Origin: an uncultured Clostridia bacterium | GTDB taxonomy: Bacteria > Bacillota > Clostridia > Oscillospirales > Ruminococcaceae | NCBI GenBank assembly: GCA_947624575.1 | Contig: CANQKY010000012.1 | Span: 1-36,846, forward strand | Direction of reading: 5' to 3' | DNA: 36,846 bases | In this document: piece after piece, positions 27,201 to 34,594 of the stretch | Layout: every line of letters starts with the position of its first letter | How positions within the stretch are numbered: the first letter of the stretch is position 1 | Translations under genes and position numbers: made by a program | The notes under the pieces: model-generated | What the model saw: the letters and a program-made list of their open reading frames with translations, nothing else | What the model was told of the DNA's origin: nothing | Databases searched by the model: none

Positions 27201-27220
27201 CTGTCCACCCCCATTGTATT

Positions 27221-27249
27221 ATTATACCACGGCTCATGCTGTTGTGCAA
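27221..27249 (-). promoter_or_regulatory. Promoter of the rluA-type / apgM operon
   Basis: On the minus strand, TTGCAC (27249-27244) and TATAAT (27226-27221) with a 17-base spacer, 20 bases before the start codon. Confidence 0.8.
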
Positions 27250-27270
27250 GATTGAAAGGTATTTCCTGCA

Positions 27271-27305
27271 TAAAAAAGAGCCTTCTTCGGAAAGAAGAAG
27301 GCTCT
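27271..27305 (-). terminator. Terminator of ftsZ
   Basis: A perfect 12-bp stem, AGAGCCTTCTTC (27277-27288) with GAAGAAGGCTCT (27294-27305), and a 5-base loop. Read on the minus strand it is followed by a T run (27276-27272). It separates ftsZ from the rluA-type operon. Confidence 0.92.
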
Positions 27306-27315
27306 CACATGAAGA

Positions 27316-28374
27316 TCAAAGATTGTCGTTTTTCTGGTTGAACATATTCATGATGTCGTTAAAGCCGAAGTCCTGCTCGTCATAGGTGCTGTCCGAAGCG
27401 GCAGGCTTTTTCTCGTCCGGCAGATCAAAGCCGGTGGCGATCACCGTGATCTTGATGGTGTCCTGAAGCTTGTCGTCGAGCACCACACCGAAGTTGATCT
27501 TCGCATCGGGGTGTACCGCGTCGCTGATTTTGTGCGCGGCGTTGTTGATGTCTTCCATGGTGATGTCGGGGGAGGCGGTGATGTTGAGGATCACGCCGTG
27601 TGCGCCGTTGATCGAGGTTTCGAGCAGCGGGCTGGAGATTGCCATTGCCGCCGCTACTTCTGCCTTGTCCTTGCCCTGCGCTTCGCCGATTCCCATGTGG
27701 GCATAGCCCGCGTCCTTCATCACCGAGGTGATGTCCGCAAAGTCCAGGTTGATAAGTCCCGGCACATTGACAAGGTCGGAAATGCTCTGCACGCCCTGAC
27801 GAAGCACATCGTCGGCAGCCGCAAAAGCATTGACCAGAGTGATCTTGGTGTCGGGCATCTGGGTCAGCCGCTCGTTCGGGATCACGATCAGCGCGTCCAC
27901 ACGCTCTTTGAGCGCGGCAACGCCAAGCTCTGCCTGCTGCATACGCTTTTGACCCTCAAAGGTAAAGGGCTTGGTCACGATACCGACTGTGAGGATTCCC
28001 ATATCCCGCGCGATCTCGGCAACGATCGGTGCGGCGCCTGTACCGGAGCCGCCGCCCATGCCGGCGGTGATGAACACCATCTGCACGCCGTCGAGCGCGG
28101 CAACGATGTCCTCGCGGCTTTCCTCCGCCGCCTGCTGACCGATCTCGGGATCGCCGCCTGCACCGCGACCGCGGGTCAGCTTTTCGCCGATCTGGATTTT
28201 TTCCGGCGCACGGGAACGCCGAAGCGTTTGAATATCGGTGTTGATCGAAACAAAATCAACACCCTGAATATCACAGTTGATCATGCGGTCTACCGCATTT
28301 CCGCCGCCGCCGCCGATACCGGCTACCTTGATGTTTACGGCGCGCTCCGCATCTTTGTCCAGCATAAAATCCAT
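27316..28374 (-). CDS. ftsZ: Cell division protein FtsZ
   Basis: A 352-residue tubulin-like GTPase that forms the division ring. The nucleotide site shows [23 protein letters not shown], the tubulin signature [12 protein letters not shown] and the T7 loop [14 protein letters not shown]. All catalytic segments look intact. The C-terminal tail is short, ending [19 protein letters not shown], and does not contain the usual D-x-P-x-F-[IL]-R-[RK] peptide that binds FtsA, SepF or EzrA. AGGAGG precedes the start. It follows ftsQ on the same strand with its own probable promoter and is closed by a strong terminator. Confidence 0.97.
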   Translation of the reverse strand: MDFMLDKDAERAVNIKVAGIGGGGGNAVDRMINCDIQGVDFVSINTDIQTLRRSRAPEKIQIGEKLTRGRGAGGDPEIGQQAAEESREDIVAALDGVQMVFITAGMGGGSGTGAAPIVAEIARDMGILTVGIVTKPFTFEGQKRMQQAELGVAALKERVDALIVIPNERLTQMPDTKITLVNAFAAADDVLRQGVQSISDLVNVPGLINLDFADITSVMKDAGYAHMGIGEAQGKDKAEVAAAMAISSPLLETSINGAHGVILNITASPDITMEDINNAAHKISDAVHPDAKINFGVVLDDKLQDTIKITVIATGFDLPDEKKPAASDSTYDEQDFGFNDIMNMFNQKNDNL

Positions 28375-28433
28375 TCTTTTATCCTCCTGTACTTTTTATG
28401 TCCGCGTAAAAACAGCGATAATGATTGAGTTTA

Positions 28434-28460
28434 ACTATATCATATCACGCCATTCGTCAA
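28434..28460 (-). promoter_or_regulatory. Possible ftsZ promoter
   Basis: The 129-base gap between ftsQ and ftsZ is AT-rich. On the minus strand TTGACG (28460-28455) is followed by TATAGT (28439-28434) at 15 bases or TAGTTA (28437-28432) at 17. The -10 choice is uncertain. No terminator lies between ftsQ and this point, so read-through from murA-ftsQ is also likely. Confidence 0.5.
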
Positions 28461-28503
28461 ATTTCAATATAATATTTTTGATTTTGCTTAAATTTTTACC
28501 GTC

Positions 28504-29421
28504 TTATTCTTCGGTTTCGGCAGGCTGTGGCGCCGCTTCTGCCGCAGCCGCAGCCGCCGCGGCGGCTTCCGCTTCGATCTGCGCTTTTCTGGCGGTGTCC
28601 TCGGTGGCAAGGAGGGTGGCGATCACATTGGCAAGCTCGGGATCGTCCCCAAGCGTGCGGTAATAGATTTTGCCCGTTTCACCGGCGTCCGCACAGCCGA
28701 TCGCAACGGTGTCCACCCGACCCTTGTCCATGCAGTCCTTGATAAAGCCCAGCTTGTAGTCTAGTTCATCTGCGGTGCCAAGGTCGATCACCAGATTTTG
28801 CCGATATAATAGCCGAATATTGCTCCGGTCGCTTATATCCATGGCGGTGATGCCGGTCATGCCGCAGGCGTCCAACGCCTGCCGGAGCGAGGTGAGTATG
28901 TCATTTTCCTGAAAGGCGGCAAAGCTCCCGACCGTGACCGCTTCATCGGTCAGGGTAAAGCCGTGGAGCACGGTTGTCCCTTCGGCGGGTGCAAGCGCGC
29001 CGGTCTCCAGAACGCGGCAGCCTGCCGAGAGTATGTAATAGGTTCCGCCGCTTCCTTTGATGCTGGCGGTCGGAACGGCAGGCGTAAAGGCAACCTCCAG
29101 AGAGGAGGGCAGACGGCGCTTGACCTCGATCCGGTCTGCGTCAAGGGTATTGGCTAAAAGCTGCTTTTGCAGCGTATCCATTCGCATACGCAGAAGATTG
29201 TCGCCCGTCTCAATGCCGGTGATCCGGCAGACATAGTCGCTGTCGTAGTGGTCGGTGCCGGTAACCGTCACCTGATCCATGCGGAATAATACGGTAAAGG
29301 AAAGAATGCACAGCAGGGCGCAGAACAGGATAAAGAGCAAAATTGCCATTCTCCGCCGCTTTTTGGTGGTTCTTCGCTTCGCCCGCCATGCGGCGGCATC
29401 TGCGGTTTGCAGGTCTGCCAT
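28504..29421 (-). CDS. ftsQ: Cell division protein FtsQ/DivIB
   Basis: A 305-residue single-pass membrane protein. A basic cytoplasmic N-terminus (WRAKRRTTKKRRR) is followed by one helix (about 26-48, ILLFILFCALLCILSFTVLF) and an extracellular POTRA domain (MDQVTVTGTDHYDSDYV ... IEVKRRLPSSLEVAF), then the FtsQ beta domain. The C-terminal 40 residues are an Ala/Glu-rich, probably unstructured tail. It works in the divisome with FtsL/FtsB. ATG 29421 is chosen over an ATG 21 bases upstream because GGAGGG lies directly before it. It follows murA by 17 bases, so they share a transcript. Confidence 0.9.
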   Translation of the reverse strand: MADLQTADAAAWRAKRRTTKKRRRMAILLFILFCALLCILSFTVLFRMDQVTVTGTDHYDSDYVCRITGIETGDNLLRMRMDTLQKQLLANTLDADRIEVKRRLPSSLEVAFTPAVPTASIKGSGGTYYILSAGCRVLETGALAPAEGTTVLHGFTLTDEAVTVGSFAAFQENDILTSLRQALDACGMTGITAMDISDRSNIRLLYRQNLVIDLGTADELDYKLGFIKDCMDKGRVDTVAIGCADAGETGKIYYRTLGDDPELANVIATLLATEDTARKAQIEAEAAAAAAAAAEAAPQPAETEE

Positions 29422-29438
29422 ACACTTCCCTCCTTTTT

Positions 29439-30695
29439 TCACATAATCAGCCGGATATCGCCCCCAAGGGAACGGATCACCTGATCCGGCGCCTCATATC
29501 CGCGCAGGATATGGGAGATCTCGGTTAAAACGGTGTCGCCCTGCGCCGCCAGTCCTGCCAGCATCAGCGCGGCGCCGCCCCGTAAGTCCATTGCTTCCAC
29601 ATGCGTACCGGAAAGACAGGGGACACCCTGCACAACGGCGGCGCGTCCCACCACCTTCATGTTAGCGCCCATTCTGCAAAGCTCTGATACATGACGGAAG
29701 CGGTTTTCAAAAATATTCTCCACAAAAATAGTCGTCCCGTTACAAAGCGACGCCAAAGCCATAAAAATCGCCTGCGCGTCGGTCGGAAATCCCGGGTAGG
29801 GCATGGTGCGAACGGTGCCGAAGCTCTTGAGCCGCCGCGGCGCGCGGAGCAGAATGCTGTTCCGCTTGACCTTCAGCGTGCAGCCTGCTTCCTCCAACAG
29901 CGGAAGAACGGCGGACAGATTCTGCGGTACCACGCAGCGCAGCTGAATATCTCCGCCGGTCATCGCACCGGCGCAGAGATAGGTAGCCGCCGCGATCCGA
30001 TCGGGTATGATGGTGTAAAGCGCACCCTGCAAGCGTGGTACGCCGACGATCCGAATGGTGTTTTCGCCCGCCCCGTAGATTTTCCCGCCGCAGGCGGAAA
30101 GAAAGGACGCCAAGTCCACGATCTCCGGCTCCTGCGCCGCGCCGACCAATTCGGTTTCGCCGTCGGCACAGACCGCCGCCAGCAGTACATTCTCGGTGGC
30201 GCCCACACTGGGGAATTGCAGCACAATCTTCGCACCGTGGAGACGGTCGGGCAGATCACAGCAAAGCCTGCCGTGAGTTTCCCGCACCCGCATACCCATC
30301 TGCCGGAGCGCCGACAGATGCAGGTCGATCGGGCGTGCGCCGAGATCGCACCCGCCGGGCAGGCAGATCGTACAACTGCCCGCACGCGCCAATAAAGCGC
30401 CGAGAAAGATGATGGAGGAGCGCATAGCCCGCATCATGGCTTCGGGAATCTGACAGTTTACCGTGTCATGGGGATCGACCGTGACAATGTCGTCCTCCTG
30501 TGTCACCTTGCAGCCAAGCGACCGTAGAATATCGCAGGACACCTTTACATCGGAAAGGCGGGGACAGTTATGTAATTCGACTGTGGATCGGCAAAGCAAC
30601 GTGGCGGCTAAAATCGGCAGCGCGCTGTTTTTCGCACCCTGTACGACCACATTGCCGCACAGACGGTTGCCGCCGTGAATGAGATAATGCTCCAT
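29439..30695 (-). CDS. murA: UDP-N-acetylglucosamine 1-carboxyvinyltransferase
   Basis: A 418-residue enzyme, matching the roughly 419 of E. coli MurA, that transfers enolpyruvate from PEP to UDP-GlcNAc, the first committed step of peptidoglycan synthesis. VVVQGAKNSALPILAA is the N-terminal signature; the active-site loop LPGGCDLGARPIDLH retains the Cys alkylated by fosfomycin. GFPTDAQAIFMAL and the EN(I)FENRFRHV segment are also conserved. A longer reading with a TTG start 24 bases upstream exists; ATG 30695 with GGGTG upstream is preferred. It is the first gene of the murA-ftsQ-ftsZ group, divergent from the BNR genes. Confidence 0.96.
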   Translation of the reverse strand: MEHYLIHGGNRLCGNVVVQGAKNSALPILAATLLCRSTVELHNCPRLSDVKVSCDILRSLGCKVTQEDDIVTVDPHDTVNCQIPEAMMRAMRSSIIFLGALLARAGSCTICLPGGCDLGARPIDLHLSALRQMGMRVRETHGRLCCDLPDRLHGAKIVLQFPSVGATENVLLAAVCADGETELVGAAQEPEIVDLASFLSACGGKIYGAGENTIRIVGVPRLQGALYTIIPDRIAAATYLCAGAMTGGDIQLRCVVPQNLSAVLPLLEEAGCTLKVKRNSILLRAPRRLKSFGTVRTMPYPGFPTDAQAIFMALASLCNGTTIFVENIFENRFRHVSELCRMGANMKVVGRAAVVQGVPCLSGTHVEAMDLRGGAALMLAGLAAQGDTVLTEISHILRGYEAPDQVIRSLGGDIRLIM

Positions 30696-30793
30696 GGTCG
30701 GTCTGCACCCTTTCCGCAAGGGGCTCCCCTTGCCATTTATCCTATGCCGCCGAAAGGGGATTGGTGAAAAGGGGTCACAGAACCGCGCGTACC

Positions 30794-30822
30794 ATTATAG
30801 CACAGTTTTTCTCCGCTGACAA
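30794..30822 (-). promoter_or_regulatory. Promoter of murA-ftsQ(-ftsZ)
   Basis: On the minus strand, TTGTCA (30822-30817) and TATAAT (30799-30794) with a 17-base spacer. The leader to murA is about 90 bases with no regulatory motif recognised. Confidence 0.8.
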
Positions 30823-30845
30823 GTAAATAATATTCGGTTTTTGTC

Positions 30846-30874
30846 TTGCATTTTTTCTCGGTCTGTGGTAGACT
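30846..30874 (+). promoter_or_regulatory. Promoter of the BNR-BNR-DUF436 operon
   Basis: TTGCAT (30846-30851) and TAGACT (30869-30874), 17-base spacer, 31 bases before the first start. It is divergent from the murA promoter, their -35 boxes being about 24 bases apart. Confidence 0.6.
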
Positions 30875-30905
30875 GCACAAAAGCGTTTAGAAGGGTGAGA
30901 GTAAG

Positions 30906-32024
30906 ATGAATATGCCAAAAAGCGAAGTGGTGTTCCGCTTCCCGCCGAAAGAGAATAATCCGCGCAACAGTGAGGGGGCGTTTTTGTCCCTCTCCGCAGA
31001 TGAGATTATTTTTGTTTACAGCCGGTTTATCGGAGATGTTCCGGCAGATCACGCAAGCTGCGACATCTGCTTGATCCGCTCGACCGATGACGGCAGGACT
31101 TGGAGCGAGCCGGAGCCGATCCTCTTAGGCTGTGATGAGGACGCGATGAATATCATGTCTGTTTCGCTTCTCAGTATGAAGGACGGCAGTATCGGGCTTT
31201 TCTATCTGGTGCGAAAATCGCTCACCCTGATCAGAATGTATCTGCGCCGCTCCTATGACGGGGGCAGAAGCTGGACTGATCGAAAGCCCTGCTTCACCCG
31301 TCAAGGGGTGTTTGTGGTGAATAATGATCGGGTCACCCGCCTGTCGGACGGCAGAATCGTGATTCCGGCGGCATATCATCACTCCGGCTTCCTCACCGAG
31401 CCGGACGAGGACCCGAACAAAGGATACATGGAAGCGCACGCCGATACGGTATTCTTCTTGTCGGACGATGACGGCGAGACCTTCCGTATGACCCATAAAT
31501 GCCTGCTTCCCTACCACGGGACTGAGAACGCGGGTTTGCAAGAGCCCGGGGTGGTGGAGCTTACAAACGGCGCGCTCTGGGCATGGGCGCGTACCGATTT
31601 GGGACGGCAGTATGAGATGTACTCGGTCTATCGCGGGGAGCGTTGGACCTCGCCGCAGCCGTCTCGGTTTACCTCGCCTCTCTCGCCCCTTTCGATGAAG
31701 CGCACCCCGAACGGCGATCTGCTGGCAGTCTGGAATCCGCTTCCGCTGGCAAACGGGCAGACCCATCACCCTTACGGGCGTTTTACCGGACATCGTACGC
31801 CGCTGGCAGCGGCAATCAGCCATGACGACGGGTTGACCTTTTCTAACCCCTGCCCGCTGGAGACTGACCCGAAAAGCGGTTACTGCTACACGGCGATCCA
31901 CTTTCACGGGGACGCGGTGCTGCTGGCATACTGTGCCGAGGGGCTGGTGGAATTGCGCTGTCGGCGGTATTCCCTCAGCGAGCTGACAGCGGCGTGTGAC
32001 AACGCAAAGGAGGATCAGTATTGA
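30906..32024 (+). CDS. BNR/Asp-box sialidase-superfamily protein, copy 1
   Basis: A 372-residue predicted six-bladed beta-propeller. Asp-boxes (S-x-D-x-G-x-x-W/F) occur at STDDGRTW (59-66), SYDGGRSW (116-123), SDDDGETF (186-193) and SHDDGLTF (305-312). Conserved Arg/Glu/Tyr-rich segments (NPRNSEGAF, RTDLGRQYEMYS, GLQEPGVVEL) resemble the exo-sialidase (GH33-like) active-site surround. There is no signal peptide or membrane segment, so it should act in the cytoplasm, unlike typical secreted sialidases. The exact sugar substrate is unknown. The start follows AAGGGTGAG. Its stop overlaps the next start by one base. Confidence 0.85.
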   Translation: MNMPKSEVVFRFPPKENNPRNSEGAFLSLSADEIIFVYSRFIGDVPADHASCDICLIRSTDDGRTWSEPEPILLGCDEDAMNIMSVSLLSMKDGSIGLFYLVRKSLTLIRMYLRRSYDGGRSWTDRKPCFTRQGVFVVNNDRVTRLSDGRIVIPAAYHHSGFLTEPDEDPNKGYMEAHADTVFFLSDDDGETFRMTHKCLLPYHGTENAGLQEPGVVELTNGALWAWARTDLGRQYEMYSVYRGERWTSPQPSRFTSPLSPLSMKRTPNGDLLAVWNPLPLANGQTHHPYGRFTGHRTPLAAAISHDDGLTFSNPCPLETDPKSGYCYTAIHFHGDAVLLAYCAEGLVELRCRRYSLSELTAACDNAKEDQY

Positions 32025-32853
32025 TGAAGGGCGAGACGGTTTTTGAGCTTCCGAAAACCGCAGGCAATCCGCGCAACAGTGAGGGAGCATTTTTGTCCCT
32101 CTCCGCAGATGAGATCATCTTTGTCTACAGCCGGTTTGTCGGCAAGACGGGATTGGATCATGATGACAGCGAGCTTTATTTGATTCGTTCCGCCGATGGC
32201 GGGCATACTTGGGATAAGGGGAGAACTATCCTCACCAAAGGGGAGGAGCAAGCGATGAACATCATGTCTGTTTCGCTTCTCAGTATGAAGGACGGCAGTA
32301 TCGGGCTTTTCTATCTGGTGCGAAAGTCACTTACTCTAATCAGAATGTATCTTCGCCGCTCCTATGACGGGGGCAGAAGCTGGACTGATCGAAAGCCCTG
32401 CTTCACCCGTCAGGGGGTGTTTGTGGTGAATAACGATCGGGTCACCCGTCTGTCGGACGGCAGAATCGTGATTCCGGCGGCATATCATCATTCCGGCTTT
32501 CTCACCGAGCCGGACGAGGACCCAAACAAAGGGTATGTGGAAACACACGCCGATACGGTCTTTTTCTTGTCGGACGACGACGGCGAGACCTTCCGCATGA
32601 CTCATAAGTGCCTGCTTCCTTATCACGGGACCGAAAACGCCGGTTTGCAGGAGCCTGGGATAGTGGAGCTTTCAAACGGCGCGCTCTGGGCATGGGCGCG
32701 TACCGATTTGGGACGGCAGTATGAGATGTATTCGGTCTATTGCGGGGAGCGTTGGACCACGCCGCAGCCGTCTCGATTTACCTCGCCTTGCTCGCCCCTT
32801 TCGATGAAACGCACACCGAACGGCGACCTGTTGGCAGTCTGGAATCCGCTTCC
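31146..32853 (+). repeat. Tandem gene duplication, near-identical core
   Basis: Bases 31146-31744 and 32255-32853 (offset 1109) are nearly identical without gaps, inside the two BNR genes. Flanking parts of the same genes, roughly codons 41-79 and after about 280 of copy 1, are much more diverged. The pattern suggests duplication followed by local gene conversion or selection on the core. Confidence 0.9.
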
Positions 32854-33133
32854 CAAATGGAACGGGCAGGGCAGACTGCCGCACGGCTATCCGACGGCGG
32901 GCAGAGTACCGCTGGTGGCGGCGATCAGCCATGATGACGGGCTTACCTTTTCCAATCCGCTGCCGATTGAAACGGATATCAAAAGCGGGTTTTGCTATAC
33001 GGCGATCCACTTTCATGGGGACGCGGTTTATCTTGCTTATAGCTTTGATGATTTGACGGGGCTGCGTTGCCGTCGGTATTCTCTCAGTGAGCTGACAGCG
33101 GCGTGCGATCAGGCAAAGGAGGATCAATATTGA
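32024..33133 (+). CDS. BNR/Asp-box sialidase-superfamily protein, copy 2
   Basis: A 369-residue paralogue of the preceding gene with the same four Asp-boxes (SADGGHTW, SYDGGRSW, SDDDGETF, SHDDGLTF) and no signal peptide. Residues aligned with 81-260 of copy 1 differ at only about seven positions, while the blade after the first strand and the segment with KWNGQGRLPHGYPTAG differ clearly, so substrate preference may differ. The start is ATG 32024, overlapping the previous stop (TGATG), with AGGAGG about 10 bases upstream; a TTG one codon earlier is an alternative. The stop again overlaps the following gene by one base. Confidence 0.85.
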   Translation: MKGETVFELPKTAGNPRNSEGAFLSLSADEIIFVYSRFVGKTGLDHDDSELYLIRSADGGHTWDKGRTILTKGEEQAMNIMSVSLLSMKDGSIGLFYLVRKSLTLIRMYLRRSYDGGRSWTDRKPCFTRQGVFVVNNDRVTRLSDGRIVIPAAYHHSGFLTEPDEDPNKGYVETHADTVFFLSDDDGETFRMTHKCLLPYHGTENAGLQEPGIVELSNGALWAWARTDLGRQYEMYSVYCGERWTTPQPSRFTSPCSPLSMKRTPNGDLLAVWNPLPKWNGQGRLPHGYPTAGRVPLVAAISHDDGLTFSNPLPIETDIKSGFCYTAIHFHGDAVYLAYSFDDLTGLRCRRYSLSELTAACDQAKEDQY

Positions 33134-33672
33134 TGGAAGAACAAATCAGGTTAGCTGTCACCGAGCTGCTTGACTTGGCGGGGCTTTCCTCCGGTGATCT
33201 GCTGGTGGTGGGCTGCTCCACCAGTGAGATCGCGGGCGCTTCGATCGGGAAGCAAGGGAGTACGGAGCTTGCCAAGGAGCTTCTGCGCGGGCTTTTACCG
33301 GTGCTGCAGGAGCGTGAAATCAGCCTTGCGGCACAGTGTTGTGAGCATCTCAACCGCGCGCTGGTGTTGGAGCGGGCGGTCGCAAAAGCACGTGGGTATG
33401 AGGTGGTGTCGGCACGCCCTCGTCCGCACGCGGGCGGCAGCTTTGCCGCTGCGGTCTGGGAGGCGTGCTCCGATCCTGTGCTGGTGGAAACGGTTTCGGC
33501 GGAAGCGGGGCTGGATATCGGCGACACCTTAATTGGAATGCACCTAAAGCGGGTCGCCGTTCCGGTGCGGCTGTCTGTCGGGCAGATCGGAAAAGCGCAT
33601 CTAACCGCCGCCCGTACCCGTCCGAAGTATATCGGCGGCAGTCGGGCAGAATATCTGACTGATGAGCGGTAA
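33133..33672 (+). CDS. DUF436 / TIGR01440 (UPF0340, YwlG-like) protein
   Basis: A 179-residue protein closely matching the UPF0340 family: VVGCSTSEIAGASIGK near the N-terminus, LAAQCCEHLNRALVLER in the middle, ARPRPHAGGSFAAAVW, and DIGDTLIGMHLKRVAVPVRL toward the C-terminus. Conserved Cys, His and Glu residues suggest a catalytic or metal-binding site, but the biochemical function of the family is unknown. It is soluble. A longer in-frame reading begins inside the BNR gene; ATG 33133 overlaps its stop (TGATG) and has AGGAGG upstream. Tight coupling to two BNR proteins is unusual context and may point to a sugar-related role. Confidence 0.93.
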   Translation: MEEQIRLAVTELLDLAGLSSGDLLVVGCSTSEIAGASIGKQGSTELAKELLRGLLPVLQEREISLAAQCCEHLNRALVLERAVAKARGYEVVSARPRPHAGGSFAAAVWEACSDPVLVETVSAEAGLDIGDTLIGMHLKRVAVPVRLSVGQIGKAHLTAARTRPKYIGGSRAEYLTDER

Positions 33673-33705
33673 AGCCGCGTGCTTTCGATTTTGCAAAAAT
33701 TACAC

Positions 33706-33734
33706 TTGCTTTTTTGTGCGGAATGTGTTATACT
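33706..33734 (+). promoter_or_regulatory. Promoter of tRNA-Pro
   Basis: TTGCTT (33706-33711) and TATACT (33729-33734) with a 17-base spacer and TGT just before the -10 (extended -10). The tRNA begins 27 bases later. Confidence 0.8.
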
Positions 33735-33761
33735 GTTCTTCGCCGTGAAAACGGCGCTTGT

Positions 33762-33838
33762 CTGGGTGTAGCGCAGTTTGGTAGCGCGCCACCTTGGGGT
33801 GGTGGAGGCCGTGGGTTCGAGTCCCGTCACTCAGACCA
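33762..33838 (+). tRNA. tRNA-Pro (anticodon GGG)
   Basis: A complete 77-base cloverleaf with encoded CCA. The acceptor stem is CTGGGTG with CACTCAG (one G-U), discriminator A, then CCA. The D-stem is GCGC/GCGC; the anticodon stem CCACC/GGTGG surrounds the loop TTGGGGT with anticodon GGG at 33796-33798. The T-arm GTGGG-TTCGAGT-CCCGT has two G-U pairs. It reads the proline codons CCC and CCU. Confidence 0.97.
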
Positions 33839-33874
33839 CGTCGGAGCAAAGTCCGCTTTGCTCCGACGCTTTTT
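33839..33874 (+). terminator. Terminator after tRNA-Pro
   Basis: A perfect 13-bp stem, CGTCGGAGCAAAG with CTTTGCTCCGACG, a TCCG loop and a TTTTT run. It begins directly after the CCA end. The following approximately 190 bases (33875-34066) hold no gene I can support. Confidence 0.93.
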
Positions 33875-34066
33875 ATGCCTACGGCAGAAAAAAGCATCGT
33901 CCGCCCGCTCCCTTGCTCCTCCTTTTCCCCACTCTGCCAAGGGGTTCATTTTGGTCTGTCCTTCCAACTCATGATAATCCCAACACATGATCCAAGTGGG
34001 TAATGTATTCGGATTTATCATTTTTTCAGTAGCAGTTCAGCAAGTTTGGATTTATCGGGAGAAATT

Positions 34067-34503
34067 ATGAGCTTCAATTGGATAAACTGGATCAATATGG
34101 CGGCTGTGGAATGGCTTATATTAATCAATGCAGTCGTTGCCCGAAAAGGGCTGTCTGATCGTTTTAACAGTAAACATTTGATGGTCAATATCTTTGAGCA
34201 AATCGGAAGATACGGGTGTATGGCACTTATGATTCTTCCTATCTTCACAAGAGGTTGGAATTTGGCTTTGGCTCTGTAACGGGAATGCTCGTTTGGATAT
34301 GCTCCACGATACTGTTGCTGGTGGTTTACAGCTTGCTCTGGGTTAAAAAAGCGAATGGCGGAGTGGTCATTCTCTACGGGTTAGCATTTGTTCCCGCCGT
34401 CTTGTTCTTGTTGAACGGTATTTTACTTCGCCATTTTGCTTTGGTCGTTGCGGCATTGGTTTTTGGCGTATTTCATTTTCTCATTGTCAAAGAAAATATA
34501 TGA
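34067..34503 (+). pseudogene. Frameshifted small membrane-protein gene
   Basis: Two overlapping frames encode parts of one hydrophobic protein of about 146 residues. The first frame starts at ATG 34067 behind GGGAGA (MSFNWINWINMAAVEWLIL...) and runs to FEQIGRYGCMALMILPIFTRGW, then hits a stop at 34277-34279. The second frame continues with EFGFGSVTGMLVW and three more membrane helices to the stop at 34501-34503. Adding one base between 34258 and 34259 joins them smoothly (TRGW-EFGFGSV). It resembles small uncharacterised Firmicutes membrane proteins with an EQIGRYGCMALM segment and an LLRH motif. It may be a true one-base deletion or a sequencing error. Base composition is lower in GC than the neighbouring genes. 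Confidence 0.8.
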
Positions 34504-34554
34504 CCAAGCACCGAATTTCCGTAAGCCGAAACAATCTTTTCATAGCCTTCGGAC

Positions 34555-34592
34555 AAAAAACGGCAAGGGTCAAAAGACCCTTGCCGTTTTTT
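34555..34592. terminator. Strong bidirectional terminator
   Basis: A perfect 17-bp stem, AAAAAACGGCAAGGGTC with GACCCTTGCCGTTTTTT, and an AAAA loop. It serves the aldo/keto reductase gene on the minus strand (stop at 34595) and any transcript of the broken gene on the plus strand. Confidence 0.93.
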
Positions 34593-34594
34593 GG

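Noticed and set aside
33762..33838. tRNA-Pro as an integration site with att repeats
   Set aside because: No second copy of the tRNA 3' end was found up to the window edge and no integrase gene is present; left only as a low-scored suggestion about the adjoining AT-rich block.
33827..34021. A minus-strand reading frame of about 64 codons across the tRNA terminator
   Set aside because: It overlaps the 3' end of tRNA-Pro and its terminator, has no convincing ribosome binding site and shows no recognisable domain.
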